A DNA stretch of 64,000 bases from Francisella orientalis FNO12 (GTDB taxonomy: Bacteria; Pseudomonadota; Gammaproteobacteria; Francisellales; Francisellaceae): assembly GCF_001042525.2 (NCBI RefSeq), contig NZ_CP011921.2, forward strand, positions 1,550,001 to 1,614,000, read 5' to 3'. Made by a program: the position numbers and the translations under genes. Below the pieces are notes generated by a model. It did not search any database and had not been told where the DNA came from. It was given only the letters and a program-made list of their open reading frames with translations. Positions within the stretch are counted from its first letter, which is position 1; every line of letters begins with the position of its first letter. Below, one piece after another: positions 1 to 8,262 of this stretch.

Positions 1-282
1 TATATCACCAAAATTATATAGCTCGTAAAGTATTCCTGCTGAAACAGATTCTTCGTCTGCTTTGATTTTAAAAAGAACATATGCCATCTCGATAGCATAT
101 AAAAACGAGCTTATTCCGGTTGGATGACGTACTGATTCAGCACTCTTACCTTTTAGAAGTTCTAAAGCTGCTGCTATAATCTCAAACTTATCGCTAGTAT
201 AAAAACTTTTAAGCTCGAATATCAAAAGGTCGTCTTTTATCTGACCATCGCTATCCAAAAGTTTAGAGTCAATAACTTGCAT
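1..282 (-). CDS. relA: RelA-type (p)ppGpp synthetase, N-terminal fragment (runs off window)
   Basis: The first 94 residues of a RelA/SpoT-family protein, starting at the ATG at 280-282 and leaving the window at base 1. The reading shows an N-terminal pseudo-HD region with HPTGISSFLYAIEMAYVLF followed by GILYELYNFGD. SpoT hydrolases carry an HD pair (ILHDV) at this point; here the HD is replaced by YEL, as in synthetase-only RelA proteins. This makes RelA more likely than SpoT. In RelA the C-terminal part senses uncharged tRNA on the ribosome and makes ppGpp/pppGpp; that part is outside the window. The synthetase domain cannot be checked here. Confidence 0.75.
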   Translation of the reverse strand, partial: MQVIDSKLLDSDGQIKDDLLIFELKSFYTSDKFEIIAAALELLKGKSAESVRHPTGISSFLYAIEMAYVLFKIKADEESVSAGILYELYNFGDI

Positions 283-312
283 AATTTCCCACTTTTTTAT
301 AAAAAAATACAA

Positions 313-648
313 AGTTAGTCTATAAGCCGGGTTCTGTAATAGACAGTCATTTATCTAGGCCTGTTGTCACCAACAAGCTCAAGCGACCTACCCTGCTACA
401 ATGCGAGCAACATTTTCGTAGCGCTATTTGGTCTTGCTTTAGATGGGGTTTACAATGCCATTGAGTGTTACCACCAATGCGGTGTGCTCTTACCATACCT
501 TTTCACCCTTACCTTTTTTTAAAAAAAGGCGGTTTATTTTCTGTTGCACTTTCCGTAGGCTCACGCCTCCCAGACGTTATCTGGCATCTTGCTCTATAAA
601 GCCCGGACTTTCCTCACTCATGAAAAGTACGACTGTCCGACTAACTTT
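313..648 (-). ncRNA. rnpB: RNase P RNA (M1 RNA)
   Basis: Read on the minus strand, the segment begins with GTTAGTCGGACAGTCG and soon has GAGGAAAGTCCGGGCT, the universal 5' half of the P4 core of bacterial class A RNase P RNA. It ends with ACAGAACCCGGCTTATAG, the conserved 3' half of P4. Between them are recognisable internal elements such as GGGTAGGTCGC and GGTAAGGGTGAAAAGG. The length of about 336 nt is slightly short for the class. The ends were placed by the pairing GTTAGTC/GACTAAC and may be off by a few bases. It is the catalytic RNA that trims the 5' leader of pre-tRNAs. Confidence 0.95.
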
Positions 649-654
649 GTATTA

Positions 655-1011
655 TTAGCTTTCTCTTATCTTTGTTAGTTCAATACTGTAATTAGATTTT
701 ACCGAATTATATTCCTCCTGCAAAGCAGATATTCTAGCATTATAATGCTTTTTTATTTTTATAATTTCAAACTCAAGATCCATTCTATCGTTATTTAACT
801 TTAGTCTACACTTATTATATTCTTCTTGTAGAGCTATTCTATCATAACGAACAGCTTGTATTAGATTAAATATCTCGACTAACTCGGCTGGAAACTGCTT
901 AGGTTTATCAAGGCTAAATTCCTCAGTATTAAGGCTCTTATAGCTATTTTCAAATTGATAACTACCACTATCATGTGGTCTTTTTTTTAAATCAAAACTA
1001 GGTTTTTTCAT
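655..1011 (-). CDS. Small coiled-coil protein of unknown function
   Basis: A 118-residue charged protein, not recognised. An upstream in-frame start at 1065 would overlap the end of the permease gene by 23 bp; the ATG at 1009-1011 (MKKPSFDLKK) avoids this and is preferred, though no strong ribosome binding site is seen. From about residue 45 onward the sequence is heptad-like and rich in Glu, Lys, Leu and Ile, suggesting one long helix or coiled coil. There is no signal peptide or membrane segment, so it is probably cytoplasmic. It lies 31 bp downstream of the permease and may be co-transcribed with it. It ends 6 bp before the rnpB 5' end on the same strand. Confidence 0.6.
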   Translation of the reverse strand: MKKPSFDLKKRPHDSGSYQFENSYKSLNTEEFSLDKPKQFPAELVEIFNLIQAVRYDRIALQEEYNKCRLKLNNDRMDLEFEIIKIKKHYNARISALQEEYNSVKSNYSIELTKIRES

Positions 1012-1042
1012 AGAAATATAAAAGATTTGAAAGTTAATAAAA

Positions 1043-2239
1043 TTATATATGAGGTAATCTACCAAAGGCTACCAACAATTGCAACGCAATAATACCTACA
1101 CCACAGAATAATATCAAAGATAAATATAGCTTACTGAGAATGTTATTTTGACCTTGTTTAGTTCTCACAATCCAAGCCATCAGTGCTGGTTGTACAATTA
1201 AAAGTACAGATACAAAAATACTTGCATATCCCAAAGCAGCTATAAAACTATTAACAAAATATATTGCAAAAAACAACGGAGGCACTAATGTTATCATTAA
1301 AGTGATTAATTTTTTTCTAGAATTTAGCGCATATAAATCCTGATTAAATGAAAATAATGCCAATGCAACACCAAGAAAAGATGTAATAATTGCAAAATTC
1401 TCAAAAAGCCTAATAAATACTAATGGAGCTCTTTGCCCTAAGCTTACATACGCTTCTGCTAATGTTTTACCTGAATGGCTAAGATCAATAAAACCATTAC
1501 CGCCATGTAGATTTATAGTCCCCAGAGTTGCCATAACCCAAACTAAATAAACAATTAGTGGTGCTAATGCTCCAGCTGCTACTGTTTTTTTAAATACAAC
1601 ATCATTTTCAAAATAGTTTCTAATCGCAGGAATCACAATGTGAAACCCAAAAGATGTTACAAGTATTGGGATAGAGAACCAAACATACTCAACACCTAGC
1701 GCTCTACTCTCTAGTACAGCAGGTCGTATTTGTGGAGCTACAAAAGATATAAATAATACAAAAGCCAAAACTTTTAGACTTAAAAATAACTCATTAACTC
1801 TAAATACAACCTTAATTCCTTTATAAATAAAAAAGCCAAAAACAAATGTAAATAAAAACTTTGCAAAGCTATCATTACCAAAGTTAAACCAGCTAGTAAC
1901 ATAAGTTTCAAAGAGCTGACCGCCCATAAAGATATAAGCTGTAAGGAGTGAGTATAACAATAGTAAATAAAATAATAAATTCATCACTCTACTAGACTTA
2001 CCTAGTATATTATGAGCAATCGAGTCCATATCTGTACCTAATGGTTGTGAAACATTTGCCTCAACAATTAACAAAGCTGTCGCATACATGATGATCCAAA
2101 CCAGAAACAATGCCATTAATGCATAGTTAAATCCTACTGCTGCTACTGCAAATGGAATACCTAGCATACCAGCGCCTATCGCTGTACCAGCTATAATAGC
2201 TATAGCACCAAATTGTTTAACTTTTGAAACCTGTTTCAT
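1043..2239 (-). CDS. Aromatic amino acid permease (HAAAP family, TyrP/Mtr type)
   Basis: A 398-residue polytopic inner membrane protein. It opens with GAIAIIAGTAIGAGMLGIPF, the signature first transmembrane helix of the hydroxy/aromatic amino acid permease family (TyrP, TnaB, Mtr), and has about 11 hydrophobic segments to the end. Such proteins import tyrosine or tryptophan with protons; the exact substrate cannot be read from sequence. A GTG lies two codons upstream, but the ATG at 2237-2239 has AAGGG at good spacing and is preferred. The frame is intact. Confidence 0.85.
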   Translation of the reverse strand: MKQVSKVKQFGAIAIIAGTAIGAGMLGIPFAVAAVGFNYALMALFLVWIIMYATALLIVEANVSQPLGTDMDSIAHNILGKSSRVMNLLFYLLLLYSLLTAYIFMGGQLFETYVTSWFNFGNDSFAKFLFTFVFGFFIYKGIKVVFRVNELFLSLKVLAFVLFISFVAPQIRPAVLESRALGVEYVWFSIPILVTSFGFHIVIPAIRNYFENDVVFKKTVAAGALAPLIVYLVWVMATLGTINLHGGNGFIDLSHSGKTLAEAYVSLGQRAPLVFIRLFENFAIITSFLGVALALFSFNQDLYALNSRKKLITLMITLVPPLFFAIYFVNSFIAALGYASIFVSVLLIVQPALMAWIVRTKQGQNNILSKLYLSLILFCGVGIIALQLLVAFGRLPHI

Positions 2240-2424
2240 AGGCACCCTTTTTTATAAAATTATTTTCAAAAACATCAAATTATACCAATATTGATAATTT
2301 AATGTAAATAACCAGTAATTAATAACTTACTATAAGATTATTTTTGTAAAATTATCTTCTTGATTTTAATAGCAGATAAAGACAAACTTGCTAATAAATT
2401 TTAGCATCGTACTGTAAATATATC

Positions 2425-3302
2425 ATGAGTATACAAAGAAAGGCAGTATTTGTACTTTTTATAGTGACTATACTTTGGGGAACAACATTCCCTTTAATTA
2501 AGATCTCTCTTGAGTATGTATCACCAGGGCTTTTTGTAGCTTTTAGACTTGGATTATCATGCCTACTATTCCTACCCTTAGTTTTAAGAGCTGAGTTTAA
2601 TAATAAGCTCTACTTACTAAAAGTTGGAGCTATATTTGGCTCACTTGAGGGCATGAGTTTTTATTTTTAGACTCAAGGACTATACACAGTTTCATCAAGT
2701 GTTTCTGCATTTTTGACAGCTTTGAGTGTAATTATGATTCCTTTTATAGGAAGTCTTTTTAAAGTTGATCGATTAACAATTTACGGAATAGTTGCTTCTG
2801 GTGTTTCATTGGTGGAAATATACGCATTATCAGGAGCAAGTTTTGATAACTTTACTATAGGTTATCTCTGGTCAGTATTGTGTGCATTGATGTATGCTGT
2901 ATCAGTGGTATATCTTAGCTATGAAACTAGAAAAGATCATCGCAGCGAAGCTTTTGAAGATCTACGTTTACTCATAATACTACAAGTAGCTTTTGGTATA
3001 CCTATGCCTTTGATAACAGATGTATCATCGTTTATGTATCTTCATTTTAACTATATCTTAATAATCGCTATAGTTTTTTGCTCAATTTCAACAATCACTT
3101 GCTATTACTTACAAAACACTTATCAAAAACACCTAAGCATGTCTCAAGTTCTGTTATCTTCTCTTTTGAGCCTATTTTTGCAACAATTTTTGGGAAACTT
3201 ATCAATAATGAAAAAATATATTTATCAACTATTATTGGAGGCTCATTAATACTAGTAAGTTACTTTATAATTGAGATAGGAAATAGGAAAAGGCAAGTCT
3301 AA
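2425..3302 (+). pseudogene. EamA/DMT-family exporter, broken
   Basis: Encodes a drug/metabolite transporter with paired EamA domains: the start MSIQRKAVFVLFIVTILWGT is typical, and the second half has SVIFSFEPIFATIFGKLI, the usual second-repeat signature. Two lesions are visible. There is an in-frame TAG at 2668-2670, after which homologous sequence continues in the same frame. A frameshift then lies at about 3140-3155, because the conserved EPIFATIFG segment and the last TM helix are in another frame. The full-length product would be about 290 residues with 10 TM helices. The gene ends 4 bp inside the convergent dnaJ-like gene. It is almost certainly non-functional. Confidence 0.85.
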
Positions 3303-4225
3303 GCTCTTGGATCAAAATTCATTTTTTCTTGCATCTGCTTATAGAACTCTTTTTTCTCATCAGTATCAGCAGGTGGTAATTTGACATCATAAACAATATA
3401 AAAATCTCTATCCCCAAGACCTTTACCTTTGATACGCATTTTTCGACCTGATTGACTACCCTCTGGCACTTTCATTTTTTTCTTGCCATATGGGGTATCT
3501 ATTTCTAGTGATGTACCCAGAGCCGCCTCCCAAGGAGCTATATTAATATGCTCATATATATCATTGCCATCAACCTTATAGTTTTTATGATCCACTACTT
3601 CAACTTTGATATACAAATCCCCAGCCGGCGCATTTGCTCCAATACCTGCACTACCTTTACCTTTGACACGCAGTTTTTTACCATTACCCATAGCTGGTGG
3701 TATTTTGACATCTACACTTTTGTGCTGCATTGTTGGCATACCATTAGCACCTGCTTCTTGATAGCTATATGAAACAGTTCTAGAGTCACCTTTTATAGCA
3801 TCCTCAACATTCAATCGTAAAGAGATGTTTATATCCTCACCTTTTCTAGCTCTTGGTTGACCTCCACCAAAGCCTCTTGCACCAGCTCCACTACCAAAAA
3901 GATCACCAAAAATATCTCCTAAATCCTCGAAGTTGAAGCTTTGAGAACCTCCGCCTTGAGAAAAACCTCCAAAGCCGCCTCCAGCTCCGCCCAAACCTCC
4001 TTGCTGAACTTTGTCCCAGTTTTCTCCATACGCATCATATAGTTTTCTCTTTTCTTTATCACCTAAGACATAATAAGCTGTTTGAATTTCTTTAAATTTA
4101 TCCTCAGCCCGTTTTTCTTTGTTGACATCCGGGTGATATTTTTTTGCTAATCTTCTGTATGCTTTTTTTAACTCAGCTTCTGAGGCATCTCTACTAACTC
4201 CTAGTAAAGAATAATAATCTACCAT
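3299..4225 (-). CDS. cbpA: CbpA-type DnaJ co-chaperone
   Basis: A 308-residue type II J-protein. The J domain occupies about residues 1-66 with the HPD motif at 31-33, which stimulates DnaK ATPase. A Gly/Phe-rich linker follows at about 75-125, then two beta-rich substrate-binding C-terminal domains. The four CxxCxGxG zinc-finger repeats of classical DnaJ are absent, which separates it from DnaJ proper and matches CbpA/DjlA-independent type II proteins. It is probably a soluble cytoplasmic partner of DnaK. It stands alone, convergent with the broken EamA gene. The frame is complete and start and length agree with the family. Confidence 0.9.
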   Translation of the reverse strand: MVDYYSLLGVSRDASEAELKKAYRRLAKKYHPDVNKEKRAEDKFKEIQTAYYVLGDKEKRKLYDAYGENWDKVQQGGLGGAGGGFGGFSQGGGSQSFNFEDLGDIFGDLFGSGAGARGFGGGQPRARKGEDINISLRLNVEDAIKGDSRTVSYSYQEAGANGMPTMQHKSVDVKIPPAMGNGKKLRVKGKGSAGIGANAPAGDLYIKVEVVDHKNYKVDGNDIYEHINIAPWEAALGTSLEIDTPYGKKKMKVPEGSQSGRKMRIKGKGLGDRDFYIVYDVKLPPADTDEKKEFYKQMQEKMNFDPRA

Positions 4226-4384
4226 ATTTTAAACTCCCAAATACTTTCAAACATATCCAATAAATAGATAATATGGATATATAGTTAATGTTATAAAATT
4301 TCCTGCTATTAGATATAGGGATTAATTAGCGAAAAACAAGTGATATGGTTAAATTATCTAAAAATTATTAATAAGTTTAATACA
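4226..4384. other. AT-rich intergenic stretch upstream of cbpA
   Basis: No ORF or RNA gene was recognised. It probably carries the cbpA promoter (read leftward), but no convincing sigma-32 element was identified. Confidence 0.4.
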
Positions 4385-4520
4385 TTACTTATTACTAGCA
4401 AATGAATATATAAACCCAGCCAATAAAGCCCATGGACAATTAAATATAAGATTAGCATAAAACTAATCCTGCCATATAGGCAGTAAATATCTTATTTAGA
4501 GATCCTTTAAAAACACTCAT
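4385..4520 (-). pseudogene. Decayed, internally deleted copy of the adjacent small membrane protein gene
   Basis: On the minus strand an ATG at 4518-4520 opens MSVFKGSLNKIFTAYMAGL and stops after 22 codons. One frame over, the next bases read NLIFNCPWALLAGFIYSF and end at a TAA at 4385-4387. The second piece clearly matches the C-terminus of the intact neighbour at 4545-4931 (NIVFNSIWALLAGIIYRV). The first piece weakly resembles its N-terminus. The middle of about 80 codons is missing. This is best read as a tandem gene duplication of which one copy has collapsed. Confidence 0.6.
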
Positions 4521-4544
4521 AAACAAACTCTCTATTTATATAAA

Positions 4545-4931
4545 TTACTCAACAATCGCTATGACTCTATATATAATTCCAGCGAGTAATGCCCATATAG
4601 AATTGAAAACTATATTTAGAACAATCACTTCACTCCCTGCATTCAAACCAAAATAACCTTGGCCAGAAAGAGGCATATTAACTAAAAAGTTAAAAAATAT
4701 AACAGCTAGTGCAATTACTACTGTTTTAATTAAAATATTTTTAGGGATAGGAGAGGCAAAAAGTATTGCCCATACACCTCCCCATACCATTAAGCGGTAA
4801 AGTGTATATTTAAAATCATCATTTAGGTATATCCCATGCTGCCTTATATAGGTAAAAATAAAATACAAAATATAAGCACTAATTAATCCACTCACAAAAC
4901 CTATAAATACATTACCTAATAGTTTTTTCAT
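4545..4931 (-). CDS. Small four-helix membrane protein of unknown function
   Basis: 128 residues, mostly hydrophobic, with about four predicted transmembrane helices (roughly residues 5-27, 45-62, 68-87 and 100-125) and no recognised domain. It starts 4 bp inside the end of the CDP-alcohol phosphatidyltransferase gene (ATG overlapping its stop), so it is translationally coupled and co-transcribed with it. This hints at a role in membrane or lipid metabolism, but that is inference from position only. A decayed second copy lies just downstream at 4385-4520. Confidence 0.65.
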   Translation of the reverse strand: MKKLLGNVFIGFVSGLISAYILYFIFTYIRQHGIYLNDDFKYTLYRLMVWGGVWAILFASPIPKNILIKTVVIALAVIFFNFLVNMPLSGQGYFGLNAGSEVIVLNIVFNSIWALLAGIIYRVIAIVE

Positions 4932-5527
4932 TTAATTATATCCTTCACTCTTTCAAATTTATAAAACTCATAACAACGGTACAACGTAGTCCATAAAACT
5001 AACAATGTATAAATCAATCCTAGCACAAATACTGTACTCGGTAATAGAATCATAACTATAAAAAAGATAAATGTTTCCGCTCTTTCAATCAAACCCGGAC
5101 TATAGTAAAAGCTTTTAGAAGATTCTTTTTGACCGAAGATTCCTACTAACAAAAAACTACTAATACAGACAATAATAGACATCATCATTAATAAACCAAC
5201 CCATACAATATCAAGTTGATTAATAAAGATAACGATAATTATAAAACTCTCTACAAAACGATCACTTAATATATCTAGCATAGTTCCAAATGATGATGAG
5301 CTATTTTGCAGCCTTGCGACTGAGCCATCTAAAATATCTAGATATCCTGATAACAATAACAAAAAGACACACAAGTATTGATTTATAAAAAATGATACAG
5401 CAGCAACTAAACCACAGATTAAAGATAGTATTGTAACTGCATTAGGCGCTATTATAGGTGCTACAAGCTTAGCAACATTATCAACAAAGATTCTCTGAAA
5501 AGCTGGTCTGATTTTTTGTTCTATCAT
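4928..5527 (-). CDS. CDP-alcohol phosphatidyltransferase family protein
   Basis: A 199-residue polytopic inner membrane enzyme. The family signature D-G-x2-A-R-x8-G-x3-D-x3-D is complete: DGSVARLQNSSSSFGTMLDI followed by LSD, at roughly residues 67-89. The Asp residues bind the metal and the CDP-alcohol. About six TM helices surround it. Enzymes of this family transfer a phosphatidyl group from CDP-diacylglycerol to an alcohol such as glycerol phosphate, serine or inositol; the acceptor is not predictable here. It overlaps the upstream flavoprotein gene by 4 bp and the downstream membrane protein gene by 4 bp, giving a tight operon. Confidence 0.85.
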   Translation of the reverse strand: MIEQKIRPAFQRIFVDNVAKLVAPIIAPNAVTILSLICGLVAAVSFFINQYLCVFLLLLSGYLDILDGSVARLQNSSSSFGTMLDILSDRFVESFIIIVIFINQLDIVWVGLLMMMSIIVCISSFLLVGIFGQKESSKSFYYSPGLIERAETFIFFIVMILLPSTVFVLGLIYTLLVLWTTLYRCYEFYKFERVKDIIK

Positions 5528-6936
5528 AACCTTTTACCAAATACTTTCATTAACAGTCTAACTAAGCGTCTAACTTTGTTACTATATAGTTTAGGTGTGA
5601 AATAACTTCCAGCAATTCTTTTGTTTAGCTCACTTAAAGTTGGATATGCCACAATATGAGAAGCCATATCTTTTATCTTTAGTTTGTTTTTAATTGCTAA
5701 AGTCCATTGTACAATTAGCTCACTAGCGCTTTCACCAACAATAGTAACCCCTAATATATAACCTTTTTTATTGACCGCTACCTTGACTAATCCATTAGTT
5801 GCTAGACTTGCTACTGCTCTATCATTATTTTGATATGACAAATTCAGAACTTTTGCGCCTTGATCTTGAGCTTGTGAGATATCTTGACCAACATGCGCTA
5901 TTTCTGGGCTAGTATATATAGACCATGGCAAGCTACTATAATCAACTTTTGCAGGTAGCTTAAATAAGATATTTTGGATCACTATACCAGCATGATAGCC
6001 GGCTACATGAGTAAACTGATACCCTCTGGTGACATCGCCTATTGCATAGATATTTTTATAGTTTGTTCTCAAGCGCTTATCAACATCTATACCTCTAGAG
6101 GTATACCTAACACCCACATTATCTAAATTTAACTTAGCTAAATTTGGCTGTCTACCCGCTGCAACCAATAGATGCGACCCCTCGTAATACTTATCGCCAC
6201 AACAAACATTTACCTGTTGGTTTTGCTGTTCAACCTCTGTGATATTTACATTTGTAATTATGTTGATACCTAGACAATCAAACTCTTTTATCACAACTTT
6301 GCGACATTCACTATCAAGCATACCTAAGATAGTATCTGAAGCTTCAAAAATTGTAACTTGGCTACCAAGCAAAGCATAAGCTTGCGCTAACTCCACACCT
6401 ATGGGTCCACCACCGATAATCATCAAATGTTCTAGTTTTTCTTTAAGCTCGAAAATTGTTTCATTGGTTAGATAATCAGCCGTATCCAAACCTTTAATAT
6501 TAGGAATACTTGCTCTTGAACCAGTAGATATAACAATATATTTAGCCTTGATAATATTACCACCCGCTTTGACCGTATAGCGACCAACTATCTCGGCATA
6601 TTCTTGGATAACTTTGACGCCTAATTTCTCAAAACGATCGACTGAGTCATGTGGCTCTATTTTTGCTATAGTAGCTTTGATATGTGCTTGTACCTTGGCG
6701 TAATCAATATCTATGCTATCTACATTTATACCAAAGTCTTGAGCCTTATTTAATTTTGTAATAACTCTTGAAGCTTCTATAATTGCCTTAGATGGCACAC
6801 AACCATAATTAAGACAATCACCTCCCATCTTACCACCTTCACAGAGAACTACACTTGCACCCATTTGTACTGCACCAGCAGCTATAGAAAGTCCGCCGGA
6901 ACCACCACCTATAATACAAATATCTGTTTTAATCAT
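5524..6936 (-). CDS. Mercuric-reductase/dihydrolipoamide-dehydrogenase-like flavoprotein disulfide oxidoreductase
   Basis: 470 residues. The N-terminus has the FAD dinucleotide motif GGGSGG (about 10-15) and the redox-active disulfide CLNYGC followed by VPSK (Cys at about 42 and 47). A second GGGPIGVE motif at about 173 binds NAD(P)H, and YAIGDVTRG at about 293 contacts FAD. The C-terminal dimer interface has VAYPTLSE, where lipoamide dehydrogenases have HPTLSE: the catalytic His is Tyr, while the Glu remains. No N-terminal heavy-metal domain or C-terminal Cys pair is present, so true mercury reduction is unlikely. The pairing with a TVP38 gene, 2 bp upstream, is common in bacteria. The native substrate is unknown. 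Confidence 0.85.
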   Translation of the reverse strand: MIKTDICIIGGGSGGLSIAAGAVQMGASVVLCEGGKMGGDCLNYGCVPSKAIIEASRVITKLNKAQDFGINVDSIDIDYAKVQAHIKATIAKIEPHDSVDRFEKLGVKVIQEYAEIVGRYTVKAGGNIIKAKYIVISTGSRASIPNIKGLDTADYLTNETIFELKEKLEHLMIIGGGPIGVELAQAYALLGSQVTIFEASDTILGMLDSECRKVVIKEFDCLGINIITNVNITEVEQQNQQVNVCCGDKYYEGSHLLVAAGRQPNLAKLNLDNVGVRYTSRGIDVDKRLRTNYKNIYAIGDVTRGYQFTHVAGYHAGIVIQNILFKLPAKVDYSSLPWSIYTSPEIAHVGQDISQAQDQGAKVLNLSYQNNDRAVASLATNGLVKVAVNKKGYILGVTIVGESASELIVQWTLAIKNKLKIKDMASHIVAYPTLSELNKRIAGSYFTPKLYSNKVRRLVRLLMKVFGKRL

Positions 6937-6938
6937 AG

Positions 6939-7631
6939 CTACTTTCTCTTTTTAATAATTACTGGAACAATTGACAGTACTGCTAAGGCTATTAATGGCA
7001 AAATAAATTGAGGCTCTAATATGATACCTAGGTTAATATCTGCTCCTTGCTGAATCACATAAGCAAAGCTTGTACCAACCCATACATAAACAACACTACC
7101 AGGAATTATCCCAAGTAATGTTGCCCAAAAAAAGTCTCTGAATTTAACACCAAACATACCCACTGCGATATTTATAATAAAAAATGGAAATATAGGTATC
7201 AATCTAAGTATTAATAAATAGTTAAAGACATCCTTTTCAAAGCCTTGTCGCATTTTTTCGATACTGCCTTTAGCCTTGCTCTTTAGTGAATCTCCCAATG
7301 CTGTTCTAACAGCAATGAAAACTACACTTGCTCCTAATGTTGCAGCTAATACAACAATAATTGAACCTAATACCAAACCAAATAGTAAACCACCTAACAA
7401 AGTCATAATAGTAGCCCCTGGTATAGATAACGCCACAACAACTATGTATGCAACCGAAAATACCAATATACAAGCTAAAAAATGCTGATTAGCAAAGTCT
7501 AATATTGTTTGATAGTTATTTTTGAGTGCTTCAAGAGATAAATATTGCTGCCCCCAAAAACTAAAGAAAGAGATTATACCAATGATTAGTACTGCTATTG
7601 GAAAAAATTTATAAAATTTACTATTTGCCAT
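6939..7631 (-). CDS. TVP38/TMEM64 (DedA-like, VTT domain) membrane protein
   Basis: About 230 residues with five to six TM helices and the VTT-domain features G-x-x-L-F-G (GGLLFGLVLG) and RLIPIFPFFIINIAVG followed by a G-rich segment. Family members are lipid scramblase-like inner membrane proteins. The longer frame begins at 7682 but would overlap the divergent ogt start by 8 bp; the internal ATG at 7629-7631 (MANSKFYKFF) is preferred. It is the first gene of the four-gene operon that continues with the flavoprotein and the phosphatidyltransferase. Confidence 0.8.
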   Translation of the reverse strand: MANSKFYKFFPIAVLIIGIISFFSFWGQQYLSLEALKNNYQTILDFANQHFLACILVFSVAYIVVVALSIPGATIMTLLGGLLFGLVLGSIIVVLAATLGASVVFIAVRTALGDSLKSKAKGSIEKMRQGFEKDVFNYLLILRLIPIFPFFIINIAVGMFGVKFRDFFWATLLGIIPGSVVYVWVGTSFAYVIQQGADINLGIILEPQFILPLIALAVLSIVPVIIKKRK

Positions 7632-7674
7632 TACTTCGCTATTATCTAATGTATCTAAATTACATAATATACTT

Positions 7675-8228
7675 ATGCTCAAAGAAACTCATCAAAGTTA
7701 TTTAGCAGCAATTAACAAAGAAAATTATAAAACAGTATTCTATTCTGAAGAGATGAAAACTCCTATTGGTAATCTCATTGCTATTGCTGATGATAATTAC
7801 CTATATGCTTGCTTTTTTATTAGTGATTTAAATATCTATTCTATAGAAAAATTATTGAAAATTTATAATGCAAAGATATCATTCAAAACAAATGACATAA
7901 TCAACCAAACTAGAAATCAACTTAATAAATACTTTAACAAAGAATTAAAAACATTCTCTATCCCCCTACAACTAACAGGCACTGACTTTCAAAACAAGTT
8001 TGGCACGAGCTGATAAAGATCCCTTATGGAGAAACTATCAGCTATCGTGAAGAAGCTACAAATATCGGCAAACCAACTGCTTTTAGAGCTGTAGCTAATG
8101 CTAATGGTAAGAATCTATTGGCCATAATTATCCCCTGTCATCGAGTAATCAACTCTAGTGGTAAACTTGGTGGCTATACTGGTGGATTAGATAAAAAAGA
8201 GTTTTTGTTAAATCTAGAATCTAATTAG
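7675..8228 (+). pseudogene. ogt: Methylated-DNA--protein-cysteine methyltransferase (ogt), frameshifted
   Basis: Codes for an O6-alkylguanine DNA alkyltransferase of about 184 residues. The N-terminal half reads MKTPIGNLIAIAD... in one frame up to about 7994. The C-terminal half, WHELIKIPYGETISYREEA and the acceptor motif IIPCHRVI with the alkyl-accepting Cys, is in the next frame and ends at TAG 8226-8228. The frames are reconciled by restoring one base, where family members have KVW (a G missing near 7994-7996). The lesion lies before the helix-turn-helix and active Cys, so the product should be inactive. This would remove one direct-reversal alkylation repair activity unless another copy exists. 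Confidence 0.9.
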
Positions 8229-8262
8229 CGATTAGAAGTAACTATTGCATATAAGATTTTTA

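Noticed and set aside
443-658. A 71-codon plus-strand frame with Cys- and Arg-rich translation
   Set aside because: It lies entirely on the antisense strand of RNase P RNA; the RNA signature is unmistakable.
5524-6936. True mercuric reductase
   Set aside because: No N-terminal metal-binding domain, no C-terminal Cys pair and no mer genes nearby; a general disulfide oxidoreductase-like flavoprotein is the safer call.
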